Of a DNA stretch of 64,000 nucleotides, positions 1 to 10,848 are shown in pieces (position 1 is the first letter of the stretch; each line of letters begins with the position of its first letter). The notes beneath the pieces were generated by a model. That model searched no databases. It was not told the DNA's origin and saw only the letters and a list, made by a program, of their open reading frames with translations. This DNA comes from JAKFWF01 sp963750535 (GTDB lineage Bacteria; Pseudomonadota; Alphaproteobacteria; Rhizobiales; Hyphomicrobiaceae), in the NCBI GenBank assembly GCA_963750535.1, contig CAVVRF010000039.1, positions 1 to 64,000 on the forward strand, given 5' to 3'. The translations under genes and the position numbers were made by a program.

Positions 1-1
1 C

Positions 2-1732
2 GATCCGCAGCGCGACGTGGCGAACCGCCGTCTATCGGGCGACGTCGACGCCGGCGCCATCGACGACGGCCAGTGGCACGTCGTTCAGGTGTTCTGGGAC
101 ACCGAGACGCAGACGCTTCGATACGTCATGGACGGGAAGCAGATGGGCAGCCTCCAACGCAACCTGACGGCGGACCAGTTCGGGGGATCAGATTACGCCT
201 ATCTCGCGATCACCGGCGCGACCGGCGGCTCGGTTAGCCACCAGCAGTTCCGAATCAATTCGTTGCAGGCGGTTTTCGAACCGCTCCCGAACGGCGGCGA
301 CGATCAGCTCGATCCACGCTGCATCTTCGACGTCAAGTACACCAAGGACCGGGTCACCTACACCGGCGACGCTCTGTATGATGTCGGTGCCGATACGTTC
401 TTACTGACGCCGGACAACAAGGGCAGGACCGGCGGCATCACCTTGAGCAAGCGGATCGATGTTTCACACGATTTTACTGTGGTGTTCGAGATCAACGCTG
501 GCGGCAAGGCCGGCGGTGCGGATGGCCTGTCGCTCTTCCTGCATAACGACCCGCGCGGCGCAGAGGCGACGGCTGGGGGCGGCGGCAACCTCGGCGCCAT
601 GGGCCTGGAAAATGGCGTCGGCATCTCCTTCGACACCTGGAAGAACGGTGGCGCCTACAACGACGCCTTCGAGAACTCGTCGAGCATCTTCCGGACAGAA
701 GGACCGATCGATGGCAACAAGCTTGCGCCGCAGACGGAACTCGGCAACCTCACGGACGCAGCTTGGCACACGGTCGGTCTCGCATGGGACGCCGAGCGCC
801 AGACGCTCACCTATTGGATCGACGGCAAGCAGGCGGGTCTGCTGACCAACGACATCGTGAAGAACTTCCTCGGTTCGGAGCATGCCTATCTCGGTTTTGC
901 AGCGGCGACGGGCGGCGAAAGCAACCTGCAGCAGCTCAAGATCAACGCCATCGACGCCGTATTTGAAGGCGAACTGGCTCTGCACAACTGCAAGAAGGAT
1001 CTGTCGGACATCTCCAAGATGGTCACGGTCAGCGGCAACGCCGGCTACGACGGCCCATCCGATACCTTCCACATCACACCCGACGCCGTAGGCCAGGTCG
1101 GTGGCGTGATGTTCAACGAGCGGATCGCTCTCGGGCACGACTTCGCCGTCTCGTTCGACATCCTGATGGGTGCCAAGGCCAATGGTGGCGACGGGATGAG
1201 CTTCGTGCTGCACAATGATCCGCGCGGCGCGACTGCACTCGGCTTTGGCGGTGGCAATCTCGGCGCGACTGGCATTTCCAATGGCCTCGCGATCGAATTC
1301 GACACGTACCAGAACGGCGCGCCGTTCTTCGACATGGCGAACGATCACACGGGCTTCTTGTCGACAGCCGGCATGACTACCATGGCTGGTCACGGCGGCA
1401 TGCTGACGATCGACAACCCGCTCGATCTCGGCACGATCACGGATGGCGCCTGGCACAACGTCCTGGGTACTGAATGCCGAGAACCAGTCGGCCCAACTAC
1501 TTCTTCGACGGCCGAAAGGGCGGTGAAATGAAGGGTGATTTCGCCCACGAATTTCTCGGTGGTTCCGGTGTACGCCTATCTCGGGTTCACCGGCGCCACG
1601 GGTGCCTCGACCAACGTTCTTGACCTCCACATCAACTCGCTTTCGGCCCTGTTCGAGGGAGAGGATCACGGTGGACTTGGTCATAACACGATGCCGGCGA
1701 CGGGAATCACTGCGAGCGATCACCACACGTGA
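2..1732 (+). CDS. Repeat protein with bacterial L-type lectin-like domains (5' end outside window, 3' end frameshifted)
   Basis: The frame is already open at base 2, so the start lies upstream; the GTG at 17 is probably internal. At least three copies of a beta-sandwich unit of roughly 225 residues can be seen, each with the series LHNDPRGA, GGGNLGA, then SFDTW or EFDTY, and later DGxWHxV, YLGF and an LxINS/LxINA strand. This pattern fits legume-type (L-type) lectin domains found in large bacterial surface or secreted proteins, suggesting carbohydrate binding or adhesion. Near 1465, 1500 and 1571 the frame moves by one base three times, and after the third shift it returns to the original frame and ends at 1730-1732. 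Each shift is best explained by one extra base. No signal peptide or anchor is visible because the N-terminus is missing. The domain call is fairly sure; ligand and location are unknown. Confidence 0.7.
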
Positions 1733-1802
1733 ACTTAGCGAGAAAAGGTCCAGGAATACATGCCCGTCGCAGCGTCGTTGCGCTGCGGCGGAACGATGAG
1801 CT

Positions 1803-2117
1803 TCAATCCAAAAGTTTGCTACCTGGAGCAAAAAAAGAAATGGGTTCGCCCAAGGCGACCCGCGGTCGGTCCGTGATGGCGGCTGCTGTCATAGTTCGAT
1901 CGACATCCACTTTGCCGGCGATCAGCTGATGCGCGGCCTTGGTGCTCAGCGTCTTGAGCAGCCTCTGGACGATCGAGTGTTGCGGTGGACCGAACTCCGC
2001 AGGCACCCGGTTGCGCAGCCGACCGAGGATGGCGATCGCGGTCAGCTGAGGTTCGGCGGCAAGCCAGCTCTCGATGTCGGCGAGTGCGGATCGAGCATTG
2101 AGGGCAGCGGTGTGAGC
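1803..2117 (-). pseudogene. C-terminal remnant of an integrase-core transposase
   Basis: After a TAA at 2118-2120 the minus strand stays open for about 104 codons with no start codon at its beginning. The translation contains the run ESWLAAEPQLTAIAILGRL followed by RLLKTLSTKAAHQLI. This resembles the C-terminal part of IS21/IS481-type integrase-core transposases, where a WL-AEP-x-TA helix precedes an LRTLQRR-like segment. No catalytic DDE residues are present, so this is a dead fragment. It abuts and partly overlaps a short-chain dehydrogenase fragment in another frame, suggesting an old insertion followed by deletion. The family assignment is by eye from this short segment. Confidence 0.4.
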
Positions 2118-2230
2118 TTAGTAGGATCACGCGAGGCCAGTACAATCCGGTAGCCGTTCTTGGCCAGCAGTCGGGCGAAAGATGCCGAAATGCCGGAACC
2201 GGCACCGACAAAAAACTGGAGGTCGCCCAT
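2042..2230 (-). pseudogene. N-terminal remnant of a short-chain dehydrogenase/reductase
   Basis: The first 40 residues after the ATG at 2230 carry the Rossmann start of the SDR family: GAGSGISASFARLLAKNG followed by RIVLASRDPTKL, the glycine-rich NAD(P)-binding turn and the second strand with a basic residue. After about residue 40 the frame loses any SDR similarity and stops at 2042. The catalytic SxnYxxxK part is absent, so the protein cannot be a working dehydrogenase. The break lies where the neighbouring transposase-like frame begins. Confidence 0.5.
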
Positions 2231-2865
2231 TGAACTCGATCATGGTTTTGAACTTTCTTAACGGCGAGCCTGTAGTTTAGGACACCACCCTATGGAATGG
2301 CGCCGAGTACGCGGGCCGCTACGCGCAGGGCCAAGTTCCATCCGAGGCGGTGACACTCTACCTCGACGTACAGCAGCGCAAGCTTTCGAAAGACTTGAGT
2401 TCTCAAATGATCCTTCACCTTGTCCTGATGATCCTTGGTCGCCGCAACCTCAAGCAGGAAACGCAACGCATGACAGAGAGCTATGAGTCATGACCGACCG
2501 TGCACCGGCAAGGAACATTAAGGAAGTGGAGTTTCACGGAGAGCTTGACCCCGGAGCCGGAGTAAGAGAACAGGCGAGGGTCGACTGCACGCGCGGAGAT
2601 GCAGGCGGCGCTGCGACTTCAGCCCTGCCCCATTTAGCGAACGGCCGGCCAGATCCGCTTTACAGATGCGGCAGGCTGCTGCTAGGGCTTAAGTATGATT
2701 GCCATGCCCGGTCTGTACCCGAAACGTTCCCTGAACCGTCCAGGAGCAGAATGCTCCCCTCACAGCTGCACAGGAAGTGCTTCGTCGAGCCGTTCAGCCC
2801 CACCTCTCACGGGTGGGAACTTCCGCCAAGAACGTTGTCTGCCGCACTCGCGGCCACCCCCACCC
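2231..2865. other. Gene-poor stretch between decayed fragments and kdpE
   Basis: No convincing gene. A plus-strand frame from 2277 to 2486 reads WNGAEYAGRYAQGQVPSEAV and continues to a stop at 2484-2486, but it has a stop codon directly before it, no ATG near its start, and no family I recognise; it may be the tail of another broken gene. The remainder looks non-coding. Confidence 0.4.
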
Positions 2866-3561
2866 CTACTCCTCGCCGGCGGCGCGATAGCCGACGCCGG
2901 GCTCGGTCAGGATCAGCGCCGGCTCGGACGGGTCCCGCTCCAGCTTCTGCCGCAGCTGCCCGATGAACACGCGCAGGTACTGGGTGTCGGTCGCATGCGC
3001 CGGGCCCCAGACCTCGGTCAGGATCTGGCGATGGGTGACGACGCGGCCGGCGTGCCGGGCCAGCAGCGCGATCAGGTCGAACTCCTTCGGCGTCAGGTGA
3101 ACCTCCTCGCCGGCGCGTCTCACCTGATGGCCGGCGAGATCGATCTCGACGTCGCCGAGCTGGTAGCGCACCGCCTCCGCCATGGCCGGCTGCGGCCGGC
3201 GCCTGAGCACCGAGCGCAGCCGCGCCAGAAATTCGCTGATGCCGAACGGCTTGTTGACGTAGTCGTCGGCGCCGAGATCGAGCGCGGCAACCTTCTCCGC
3301 CTCGCGATCGCGCGCCGACAGCACGATGATCGGTACGTCCGAGCGACGCCTGATCTCCTCGATCACCTCCTTGCCGTCCATGTCCGGCAGGCCGAGATCG
3401 AGCACCACCGCGTCGGCTGCGTCCGACGCCAGCAGGTGCAAGGCCTGCTCACCGTTCAGCGCGGTCATCACGTCGAAGCCGCTGACCAGCAGGCTCGGCT
3501 TCAGGAAGCGGTGGATCTGCGGCTCGTCGTCGACCACCAGGATGCGCTTCTTCTGGGTCAT
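2866..3561 (-). CDS. kdpE: KdpE-like response regulator
   Basis: A 231-residue OmpR/PhoB-type response regulator. The receiver domain (about 1-118) has the acidic pair DDEP at 11-14, the phospho-acceptor Asp near 55 in VVLDLGLPDMDG, and the conserved Lys near 104 in NKPFG. The C-terminal winged helix carries HLTPKEFDL and later GVGYR. The sequence matches KdpE closely in KPSLLVSGFDV and LGADDYVNKPFG. The start overlaps the end of the kinase gene by four bases (3558-3561), so the two are cotranscribed and probably translationally coupled. In known systems KdpE activates the kdpFABC potassium pump; no kdpFABC is present here, while kup lies just beyond the kinase. Regulation of kup is an inference from position. 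Confidence 0.88.
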   Translation of the reverse strand: MTQKKRILVVDDEPQIHRFLKPSLLVSGFDVMTALNGEQALHLLASDAADAVVLDLGLPDMDGKEVIEEIRRRSDVPIIVLSARDREAEKVAALDLGADDYVNKPFGISEFLARLRSVLRRRPQPAMAEAVRYQLGDVEIDLAGHQVRRAGEEVHLTPKEFDLIALLARHAGRVVTHRQILTEVWGPAHATDTQYLRVFIGQLRQKLERDPSEPALILTEPGVGYRAAGEE

Positions 3562-5162
3562 GGCCGCTCCTCGAAGCCGGCGGACGGCGGCACCGGCAGC
3601 GTCACGCGGACGCGGGTGCCTCTGGCCCCGGCGACGGGACTGTCGATGCGGATCGCGCCGCCCATGCCTTCGATGACCCGCTTGCAGATGGCGAGCCCCA
3701 ATCCGGTGCCCGCAACGTCGCCATCGCCGGCGCGCACACGGAAGAATGGCTCGAGGATCCGGGTCAAATCCGCCGACGGAATGCCACGTCCGGCATCGAC
3801 CATCGACAGGGCAAGCGAGCGCTCGCCGGCGGCAAGCGTGACGGTGATCGGATCGCCCGGGCCGGAGAACTTGATGGCGTTGTCGAGCAGGTTGAACACC
3901 ACGTGCTCGAGCAGCGTCGAATCGCCGCGGACGGCGGCAACCGTCGCCGGGCAGTCGAACGCGATGTTGGCGCCGGGGGCGATCCGCCGGGCGCGGGCGA
4001 TGGCGAGCCGTGCGACGTCGCCGAGGTCGATCCAGTCGTGCAGCAGGTCCGGGTCGCCGGCCTCGAGCCGGGTCATGTCGAGGAGATTGGCCACGAAGCG
4101 CGACAACCGCTGCGCCTCCTCCTCGATCGCCGCCAGCAGGTCGATCTGGGTCTCGGGCGCCATGCCGGCGCCGAGCTCGCGCAGGCTCGTCGCCGCGCCG
4201 AGGATCGAGGCGAGCGGCGTCCGCAGGTCGTGCGACAGCGACGACAGCAGCGCCGAGCGCAGTCGCTCCCGCTCGGCTTCGCCGCGCGCCTGCAGCGTCT
4301 CGGTCTCGAGCTCGGCGCGCTCGATGGCGATCGCGGTGTGTCGCAGCATGATGTCGAGCGATGCGCGATCCTCGCTGCCGATGCTGCGCCGCCCGTCGGC
4401 CGGTGCCAGCCCGATCACCCCGATGGCGCCGCCCGATGCCATGATCGGATGGAATTCCATCCGCGCGCCCGGCCAGCCGGGAGCTGTTGCCGGCAGCACG
4501 CGCCGGCTGTTGAACGAATGCCGGGCCAACTGCATGTCGGCGGTCTCGAGCCTCACGTCGGCCGGCATGCTGGCGCTCAGCTTCAGCCCGTCCGTTGTGC
4601 CGGTGAGCACGACGGCCTCGCCGCGCACCGTCTCGGCCGCTTGCCGGGCGAGCGCCGCCATGATTCCAGCGCGGTCGCGAGCCGTCGCGAGCCGCCCGGC
4701 AAAATCGTTCAGCGACTGCAGGGCCGTGGCTTGGCGGCGCGCATCGTCGGCGACCTCGCGCATGCGGCCGGCGAGGCTGCCGGTGAGCAGCGCCACCGCC
4801 AGGAACACCAGCAGCGCGAACAGCTCCTGCGGATCGGCGACGGTGAAGGTAAAGAGCGGCGGGATGAAAAAGAAATTGTAGGCCGGGAACGAGAACAGGG
4901 CCACCGCCAGCCCGGTGCGAAGGCCAAGCCCGACCGCCGCGACGACAACCGCCAGCAGGAAGGCGAGCGACACGCTCGAATGCGGCAGCCAGCGCGAAAG
5001 CACGATGCCGGCGATCGTCGCCAGGGCGGTCAGCGCCAGTGCCGCGGCCGGAATGCGAATGCCGCTCAGCGGCCGCGGCAGACGCGCCCAGAGGTCGCCG
5101 CGCGAAGCCGTCGGCAAGGCCTCGCCGGTCGCCTCGGTAGCTATTGCAGGTCTCGTCAGCAT
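3558..5162 (-). CDS. KdpD-like sensor histidine kinase lacking the KdpD/Usp N-terminal region
   Basis: Read from the ATG at 5162, this is a 534-residue kinase, against roughly 900 for full KdpD. It begins with four closely packed membrane segments (about 36-135, DUF4118-like, including PAYNFFFIPPLFTF), then a GAF-like region, a HisKA domain with the H-box SHDLRTPLASI (His near 311), and a HATPase domain with NLLDNAIKF, DAGRGIP and GTGLGLAI. The N-terminal KdpD sensor domain and Usp domain of classical KdpD are absent: further upstream the frame contains only unrelated codons overlapping the kup leader. ATGs at 5213 and 5435 are alternative starts but add no recognisable domain. It overlaps kdpE by four bases and faces kup. 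The protein probably senses potassium or osmotic state through its membrane and GAF parts. Confidence 0.82.
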   Translation of the reverse strand: MLTRPAIATEATGEALPTASRGDLWARLPRPLSGIRIPAAALALTALATIAGIVLSRWLPHSSVSLAFLLAVVVAAVGLGLRTGLAVALFSFPAYNFFFIPPLFTFTVADPQELFALLVFLAVALLTGSLAGRMREVADDARRQATALQSLNDFAGRLATARDRAGIMAALARQAAETVRGEAVVLTGTTDGLKLSASMPADVRLETADMQLARHSFNSRRVLPATAPGWPGARMEFHPIMASGGAIGVIGLAPADGRRSIGSEDRASLDIMLRHTAIAIERAELETETLQARGEAERERLRSALLSSLSHDLRTPLASILGAATSLRELGAGMAPETQIDLLAAIEEEAQRLSRFVANLLDMTRLEAGDPDLLHDWIDLGDVARLAIARARRIAPGANIAFDCPATVAAVRGDSTLLEHVVFNLLDNAIKFSGPGDPITVTLAAGERSLALSMVDAGRGIPSADLTRILEPFFRVRAGDGDVAGTGLGLAICKRVIEGMGGAIRIDSPVAGARGTRVRVTLPVPPSAGFEERP

Positions 5163-5346
5163 CGGGGCTCTTGGTCGTTGCCTGGCAAGCCGTGGACGTG
5201 GCGCAACGGACATGCGGTCGACGCGAAAATTCGTCGTCCTTATGAAATCCTTATGCCCGAAAGCCGACTTCCACATCGCTTCCTTAGCGCGACTTGGTCG
5301 AAATTGCTCGCCGAACCAGGATTCAATGTCCGAGCGAGGCACAATC

Positions 5347-7251
5347 ATGCCCACCGCGTCTGCCGCGCGACCGACGGACGCCCACGGGCACGCCCATGGC
5401 AAATCGCCCTTCTGGGTGCTGGCCCTCGGCGCCATCGGCGTCGTCTACGGCGACATCGGCACCAGCCCGCTCTATGCGATCAAGGAATCGCTGACGGCGG
5501 CGCGAGGCTCGGGCGCGCTTACCGCCGAGATGGTGTTCGGCGTGCTGTCGCTCATGCTGTGGGCGCTGATCGTCATCGTCACGCTCAAGTATGTCCTGAT
5601 CATGCTGCGCGCCGACAACAACGGCGAGGGCGGCACGCTGAGCCTGATGGCGCTGGCGCAGCGCGCGCTGCATGATCACAGCGGCATGGTCGCGCTGCTC
5701 GGCATGGCCGGCGCGGCATTGTTCTACGGCGATGCCATGATCACGCCGGCGATCTCGGTGCTGTCGGCGATCGAGGGCCTCAATCTGCTGACGCCGGCGT
5801 TCGACCGCTTCGTGCTGCCGATCAGCCTCGCCATCCTGTTCGGCCTGTTCGTCATCCAGAGCCACGGCACGGCGCGCATCGCGTCGTGGTTCGGGCCGAT
5901 CATCGTCGTGTGGTTCATCGCCCTGGCGGCGGGCGGCCTGCTGAACATCCTGGACCGGCCGGATGTCGTGCTGGCGATCAATCCGTACTACGGCATCAAG
6001 TTCCTGTCCTCGCACGGGATCGCCGGCTTGATCGCGCTCGGCGCCGTGTTCCTGGCGGTGACCGGCGCCGAGGCGCTGTACGCCGATCTCGGCCACTTCG
6101 GTCGCGGTCCGATCCGCGCCGCCTGGCTGTTCCTGGTGTTTCCGTCGCTCACCATCAACTACCTGGGGCAGGGTGCGCTGCTGCTCGGCCAGCCGGAAGC
6201 GCTGGAGAACCCGTTCTTCAAGCTCTATCCGGCCTGGGCGCTGGCGCCGATGATCGGCCTCGCGACGATCGCCACGATCATCGCCAGCCAGGCGGTCATC
6301 ACCGGCGCCTACTCGGTCACGCAGCAGGCGATCCAGCTCGGCCTCTTGCCGCGCATGAACATCCGCCGGACCTCGGCGACCGAGCGCGGGCAGATCTACA
6401 TCCCGGCGGTGAACTGGAACCTCCTGCTCGCCGTGCTGTTCCTCGCCGCGGCGTTCAAGAGCTCGAGCGCGCTGGCGTCCGCCTATGGCATTGCCGTGAC
6501 CGGCACGATGGTGGTGACGGTCGCCCTGGCGACGATCGTCGCGCGCTTCTACTGGCAATGGCCGTGGTGGCAGGTGGGGCTGGTCATGGCCCCGTTCATG
6601 ATCGTCGATTGCGTGTTCCTGGGTGCCAACCTGCTGAAGATCGTCGAGGGCGGCTGGCTGCCGCTGGCGGTCGGCGCCGGCCTGCTGCTGATCATGCTGA
6701 CCTGGCGGCGCGGCTCGTGGCTGCTTTCCAACCGGTGGCGGCAGGCGGAGCTGAGCCTCGCGGACTATCTGCCGATGCTCGAGTTGAAGTCGCCCGACCG
6801 CGTGCCCGGCACGGCGGTATTCATGACCAGCAATCCCGACCTCGTGCCGACGGCGCTGATGCACAATCTGAAGCACAACAAGATCATGCATCGCCGGAAC
6901 ATCATCGTCAGCGTCGAGACCACCGACACCCCGCGCGTCGAGGAGAGCGAGCGCGGCAAGGTCACGGTGATCTCGGACGGCTTCCTCGTCGTCAGGCTCA
7001 AGTTCGGCTTCATGGAGGAGCCCGATGTGCCGCGGGCACTGTCGCGGCGCTACCTCCATCTCGAGCTCAATCCGATGGAAACGTCGTACTACCTGTCGCG
7101 GCGCGCGATCAGGCCGTCGGCGCGATCGGAGATGCCGGTGTGGCAGGATCGCCTGTTCATCTGGCTGGCGCACCAGGCGAGCGATCCGTCGCACTATTTC
7201 CGCATCCCGAGCGACCGCGCCATCGAGATCGGCACGCAGGTGGCGGTGTAA
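5347..7251 (+). CDS. kup: Kup-family potassium uptake transporter
   Basis: A low-affinity potassium/proton symporter of 634 residues, the usual length for Kup. The family signature GDIGTSPLYAI is at about 36-46, followed by NNGEGGTLSLMAL and GDAMITPAISVLSAIEG. About twelve membrane helices fill the first 430 residues; a cytoplasmic C-terminal domain follows. The ATG at 5347 is preceded by a purine-rich GAGCGAGG and is preferred over the ATG at 5326. The gene is divergent from the kdpDE-like pair, with about 180 bases between the starts, so a shared control region is likely. The gene ends without a clear terminator before a convergent gene at 7301. Confidence 0.92.
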   Translation: MPTASAARPTDAHGHAHGKSPFWVLALGAIGVVYGDIGTSPLYAIKESLTAARGSGALTAEMVFGVLSLMLWALIVIVTLKYVLIMLRADNNGEGGTLSLMALAQRALHDHSGMVALLGMAGAALFYGDAMITPAISVLSAIEGLNLLTPAFDRFVLPISLAILFGLFVIQSHGTARIASWFGPIIVVWFIALAAGGLLNILDRPDVVLAINPYYGIKFLSSHGIAGLIALGAVFLAVTGAEALYADLGHFGRGPIRAAWLFLVFPSLTINYLGQGALLLGQPEALENPFFKLYPAWALAPMIGLATIATIIASQAVITGAYSVTQQAIQLGLLPRMNIRRTSATERGQIYIPAVNWNLLLAVLFLAAAFKSSSALASAYGIAVTGTMVVTVALATIVARFYWQWPWWQVGLVMAPFMIVDCVFLGANLLKIVEGGWLPLAVGAGLLLIMLTWRRGSWLLSNRWRQAELSLADYLPMLELKSPDRVPGTAVFMTSNPDLVPTALMHNLKHNKIMHRRNIIVSVETTDTPRVEESERGKVTVISDGFLVVRLKFGFMEEPDVPRALSRRYLHLELNPMETSYYLSRRAIRPSARSEMPVWQDRLFIWLAHQASDPSHYFRIPSDRAIEIGTQVAV

Positions 7252-7300
7252 GGGCCGCCCCGGCCGGCTGCGGCGTCGCGGCGAGCGAGCTCGAGCCCGT

Positions 7301-7819
7301 TCAGCTGGTGGCGCCTTGGCTTGGCGGAGCCGGCGTGCGTTGTGCCGGCCCGGCGGTCGGTGATGCCTTAGGCGCCGGGCGCGCCGCCGCCTCTTCTGGC
7401 TCATCCGGGCCGCCGGCACCCCTGCCGGCGAACATCCAGTAGACGAGCCCGGCAACCAGGCCGGTCGCGGCGTAGGCACCGGCGGCATACGAATTGAGGA
7501 TCGACGGAGCTGCCTGCGCCTCGCCCATGTACTGCGACGCAAAGCCCGCCATCGAGATCCCGACGCCGACGAGCACGTGATAGAAGATGCTGCGGACCGC
7601 CTGCCATTCGGAGATCGCCACGGCGAGAAACGCGAAGGGCGCCGCGAACACCGCACTGTGCGTCGCGACAAAGAGGCTCCATTCGAGCGTGGTCGCGATC
7701 CGCTCGGGATCGCCGCCGAGGGCGTCGTTGGGTCCGACAGCGAACATCACCTTGGTGAACCCGGCCGCAAGGCAAGCCAGCACGAAGCCGAACAACACGC
7801 GGAAGATGGCTCTCAGCAT
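7301..7819 (-). CDS. Small four-helix membrane protein (unknown)
   Basis: A 172-residue protein with about four hydrophobic helices and a proline/alanine-rich cytoplasmic tail (from about 135). I do not recognise a family. The end of its last helix, GLVAGLVYWMFAGRGAG, is very like the end of the next gene upstream (GGLVYWLLAGRRA at 7937-8353), and the overall helix layout is the same, so the two are paralogues. The pair lies downstream of rlmN on the same strand, separated by 117 bases, and may form an operon with it. It ends 49 bases from the convergent end of kup. Confidence 0.65.
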   Translation of the reverse strand: MLRAIFRVLFGFVLACLAAGFTKVMFAVGPNDALGGDPERIATTLEWSLFVATHSAVFAAPFAFLAVAISEWQAVRSIFYHVLVGVGISMAGFASQYMGEAQAAPSILNSYAAGAYAATGLVAGLVYWMFAGRGAGGPDEPEEAAARPAPKASPTAGPAQRTPAPPSQGATS

Positions 7820-7936
7820 CGTGGCATCCTTGACAATAGCGGCATCCGGCGGTGCGCCGCGTCACGCTACCGCCCAGGCTCGCCACACTTCAATGATGAA
7901 TTGCCGGAGTTCGTTAAGCCGGGCCGGGCCGAGTCG

Positions 7937-8353
7937 CTACGCACGCCGGCCGGCGAGCAGCCAGTAGACGAGACCGCCGGCAAATCCGGCGGTGGCGAAC
8001 ACCTGCCACAGTGCCGTCGCCGAGTCCGGCTGCTGGGCGAACCTGGCGAGCAGCGGGATCGCGGCCAGCGACGCGCCGCCGCCGAGAACGTAGTAGAGCG
8101 CCGATCTGATCCGTGCGACCTCGCCGACCACCACCAGGGTCAGTGCTGGCAGGATGGTCATGGCGGAGGCGATCAGCGCGCCGCTGCCGACGATGCCGAA
8201 TATCGTCTCGATGCTGTCGACGCCGGACGAGCCGGCCATGGCATGGACGATACGCTCGTAGCCGACCGACAGCAGCACCAGGATGGCGACCGACATCGCC
8301 AGCACGAACGCCACCGGCACCACGATCATCCGTCCGACGGTCGACCAGAACAT
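7937..8353 (-). CDS. Small four-helix membrane protein (unknown, paralogue of the next gene)
   Basis: A 138-residue, strongly hydrophobic protein with about four membrane helices, starting at the ATG at 8353 only five bases after the end of rlmN, which suggests cotranscription. It ends in GGLVYWLLAGRRA, matching the C-terminal helix of the downstream gene. No catalytic motif or known domain is visible. A longer open frame extends upstream, but only by running antisense-like through the rlmN coding sequence, so the start at 8353 was chosen. Confidence 0.65.
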   Translation of the reverse strand: MFWSTVGRMIVVPVAFVLAMSVAILVLLSVGYERIVHAMAGSSGVDSIETIFGIVGSGALIASAMTILPALTLVVVGEVARIRSALYYVLGGGASLAAIPLLARFAQQPDSATALWQVFATAGFAGGLVYWLLAGRRA

Positions 8354-8358
8354 GCCCG

Positions 8359-9576
<1,218 letters not shown>

Positions 9577-9720
9577 CAAAGTGGTTCCGCAACTCAAGGG
9601 ATCTGTTGCCCCTCAGTAGCGCCATTTGCCGGCATCGGGAAGTGCCTGCCGCATCAAGGCTGCGCAGGGCGTAAACGCCGGCTTCCGGTCAAGTCGGCGA
9701 AACGCCGGCGCCGGAAGCTT

Positions 9721-10848
9721 TCAAGTCTCAGCGTCGAGATCGCCATTGTGCGCGCCGAGCGGCGATGGCCCGACAACCTGGCCCTTGAAAACCCGGAACT
9801 GCGGCGCGACCGGAACGGGGAGCGCCACCAACTCGGCGCCGGCTTCGTTGCTGACACGCTCGCGGAACAGGCCACGCGCCTTGAAGTGCGGATCGGCCAT
9901 CGCCTCTTCGAGCGTCGCCACGATCGAGCAGCAGCAGTCGGCCTTGGCCAGGATCGGCCGCCATTCGGCGGCGGTCCTGCCGGCGATGATCTCGGCCACC
10001 CGCCTGGTGGTCGCCGGCGTATCCCTGGCATCGTCCACCAGCGCCGGCTCGAGCCCGATCGCCGACGTGAAGCTCTCCCAGAACTTCTGCTCGATGGCGC
10101 CGGACGCGACAAACCGGCCGTCCTTGGTCGGATAGAGCTGGTAGCGCGCGGTGCCGCCGGTGACGAGGCCGTCGCCGCTGCCGGGCCATTTGCCGGTCGC
10201 CTGGCCCTGGCCCATCGCCCAGTAGGTGAACGGAAACACGCCGTCGGCCATGGCGATGTCGAGGTGGGTGCCGCGCCCGGTGCGCTCGCGATCCCGGAGT
10301 GCGAGCAGGATGTTGACCACCGCCGGATAGGCGCCGCCGGCGATATCCGCGATCAGCGCCGGCGGCAGCACCGGCTGCGATGCCGTGCCGAGGCTCAGCG
10401 CCAGCAGTCCGCTGTCGCCCATGTAGTTGATGTCGTGGCCGGCGGCGTCGCGCTTCGGGCCGGTCTGGCCGTAGCCCGAGATCGAGCAGTAGATGACGCG
10501 CGGATTGATGGTGCTGATGTTCGGGTAGCCGAGGCCGAGGCGATCCATCACGCCGGGGCGGAACTGCTCGATCACCACATCGCACTTTTCCAGCAGCGGA
10601 ATGAGCTTCGCGATGTGCGCCTTGTTCTTGAGGTCGAGCGCCAGGCTCTTCTTGCCGCGATTGAGCATGGCGAAATTCACGCTGTCGCGGCCCCACAGCG
10701 GTTGATAGGCGCGCATGTCCTCGCCGGTGCCGGGCCGCTCGATCTTGTAGACCTCGGCCCCGGCCTCGGCCAGCATCAGGGTCGCCATCGGCCCCGGCAA
10801 CAATGTCGAGAAGTCGAGCACGAGCGTGCCGGTCAAAGGTCCAGTCAT
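9721..10848 (-). CDS. CaiB/BaiF (class III) CoA-transferase
   Basis: A 375-residue enzyme moving CoA between acids. Family features are LDFSTLLPGPMATLMLAEAG and KIERPGTGEDMR at the N-terminus, LNRGKKSLALDLK, VVIEQFRPGVMDRLGLGY, and the region around the catalytic aspartate in GHDINYMGDSG. The ATG at 10848 begins immediately before the conserved LTGTLVLDFS strand; an upstream ATG at 10935 gives an unconserved extension. It is divergent from a small carboxymuconolactone decarboxylase-like gene at 11014, with which it may share a pathway. The acid substrate cannot be told from sequence. Confidence 0.85.
   Translation of the reverse strand: MTGPLTGTLVLDFSTLLPGPMATLMLAEAGAEVYKIERPGTGEDMRAYQPLWGRDSVNFAMLNRGKKSLALDLKNKAHIAKLIPLLEKCDVVIEQFRPGVMDRLGLGYPNISTINPRVIYCSISGYGQTGPKRDAAGHDINYMGDSGLLALSLGTASQPVLPPALIADIAGGAYPAVVNILLALRDRERTGRGTHLDIAMADGVFPFTYWAMGQGQATGKWPGSGDGLVTGGTARYQLYPTKDGRFVASGAIEQKFWESFTSAIGLEPALVDDARDTPATTRRVAEIIAGRTAAEWRPILAKADCCCSIVATLEEAMADPHFKARGLFRERVSNEAGAELVALPVPVAPQFRVFKGQVVGPSPLGAHNGDLDAET

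Noticed and set aside
2695..4881. A 728-codon open frame antisense to kdpDE
   Set aside because: Ser/Arg/Ala-rich antisense translation opposite clear receiver and kinase domains.
5323..7671. A 782-codon open frame antisense to kup
   Set aside because: Composition is dominated by Arg, Gln, Ala and His, typical of antisense frames in GC-rich DNA; it mirrors a well-conserved Kup.
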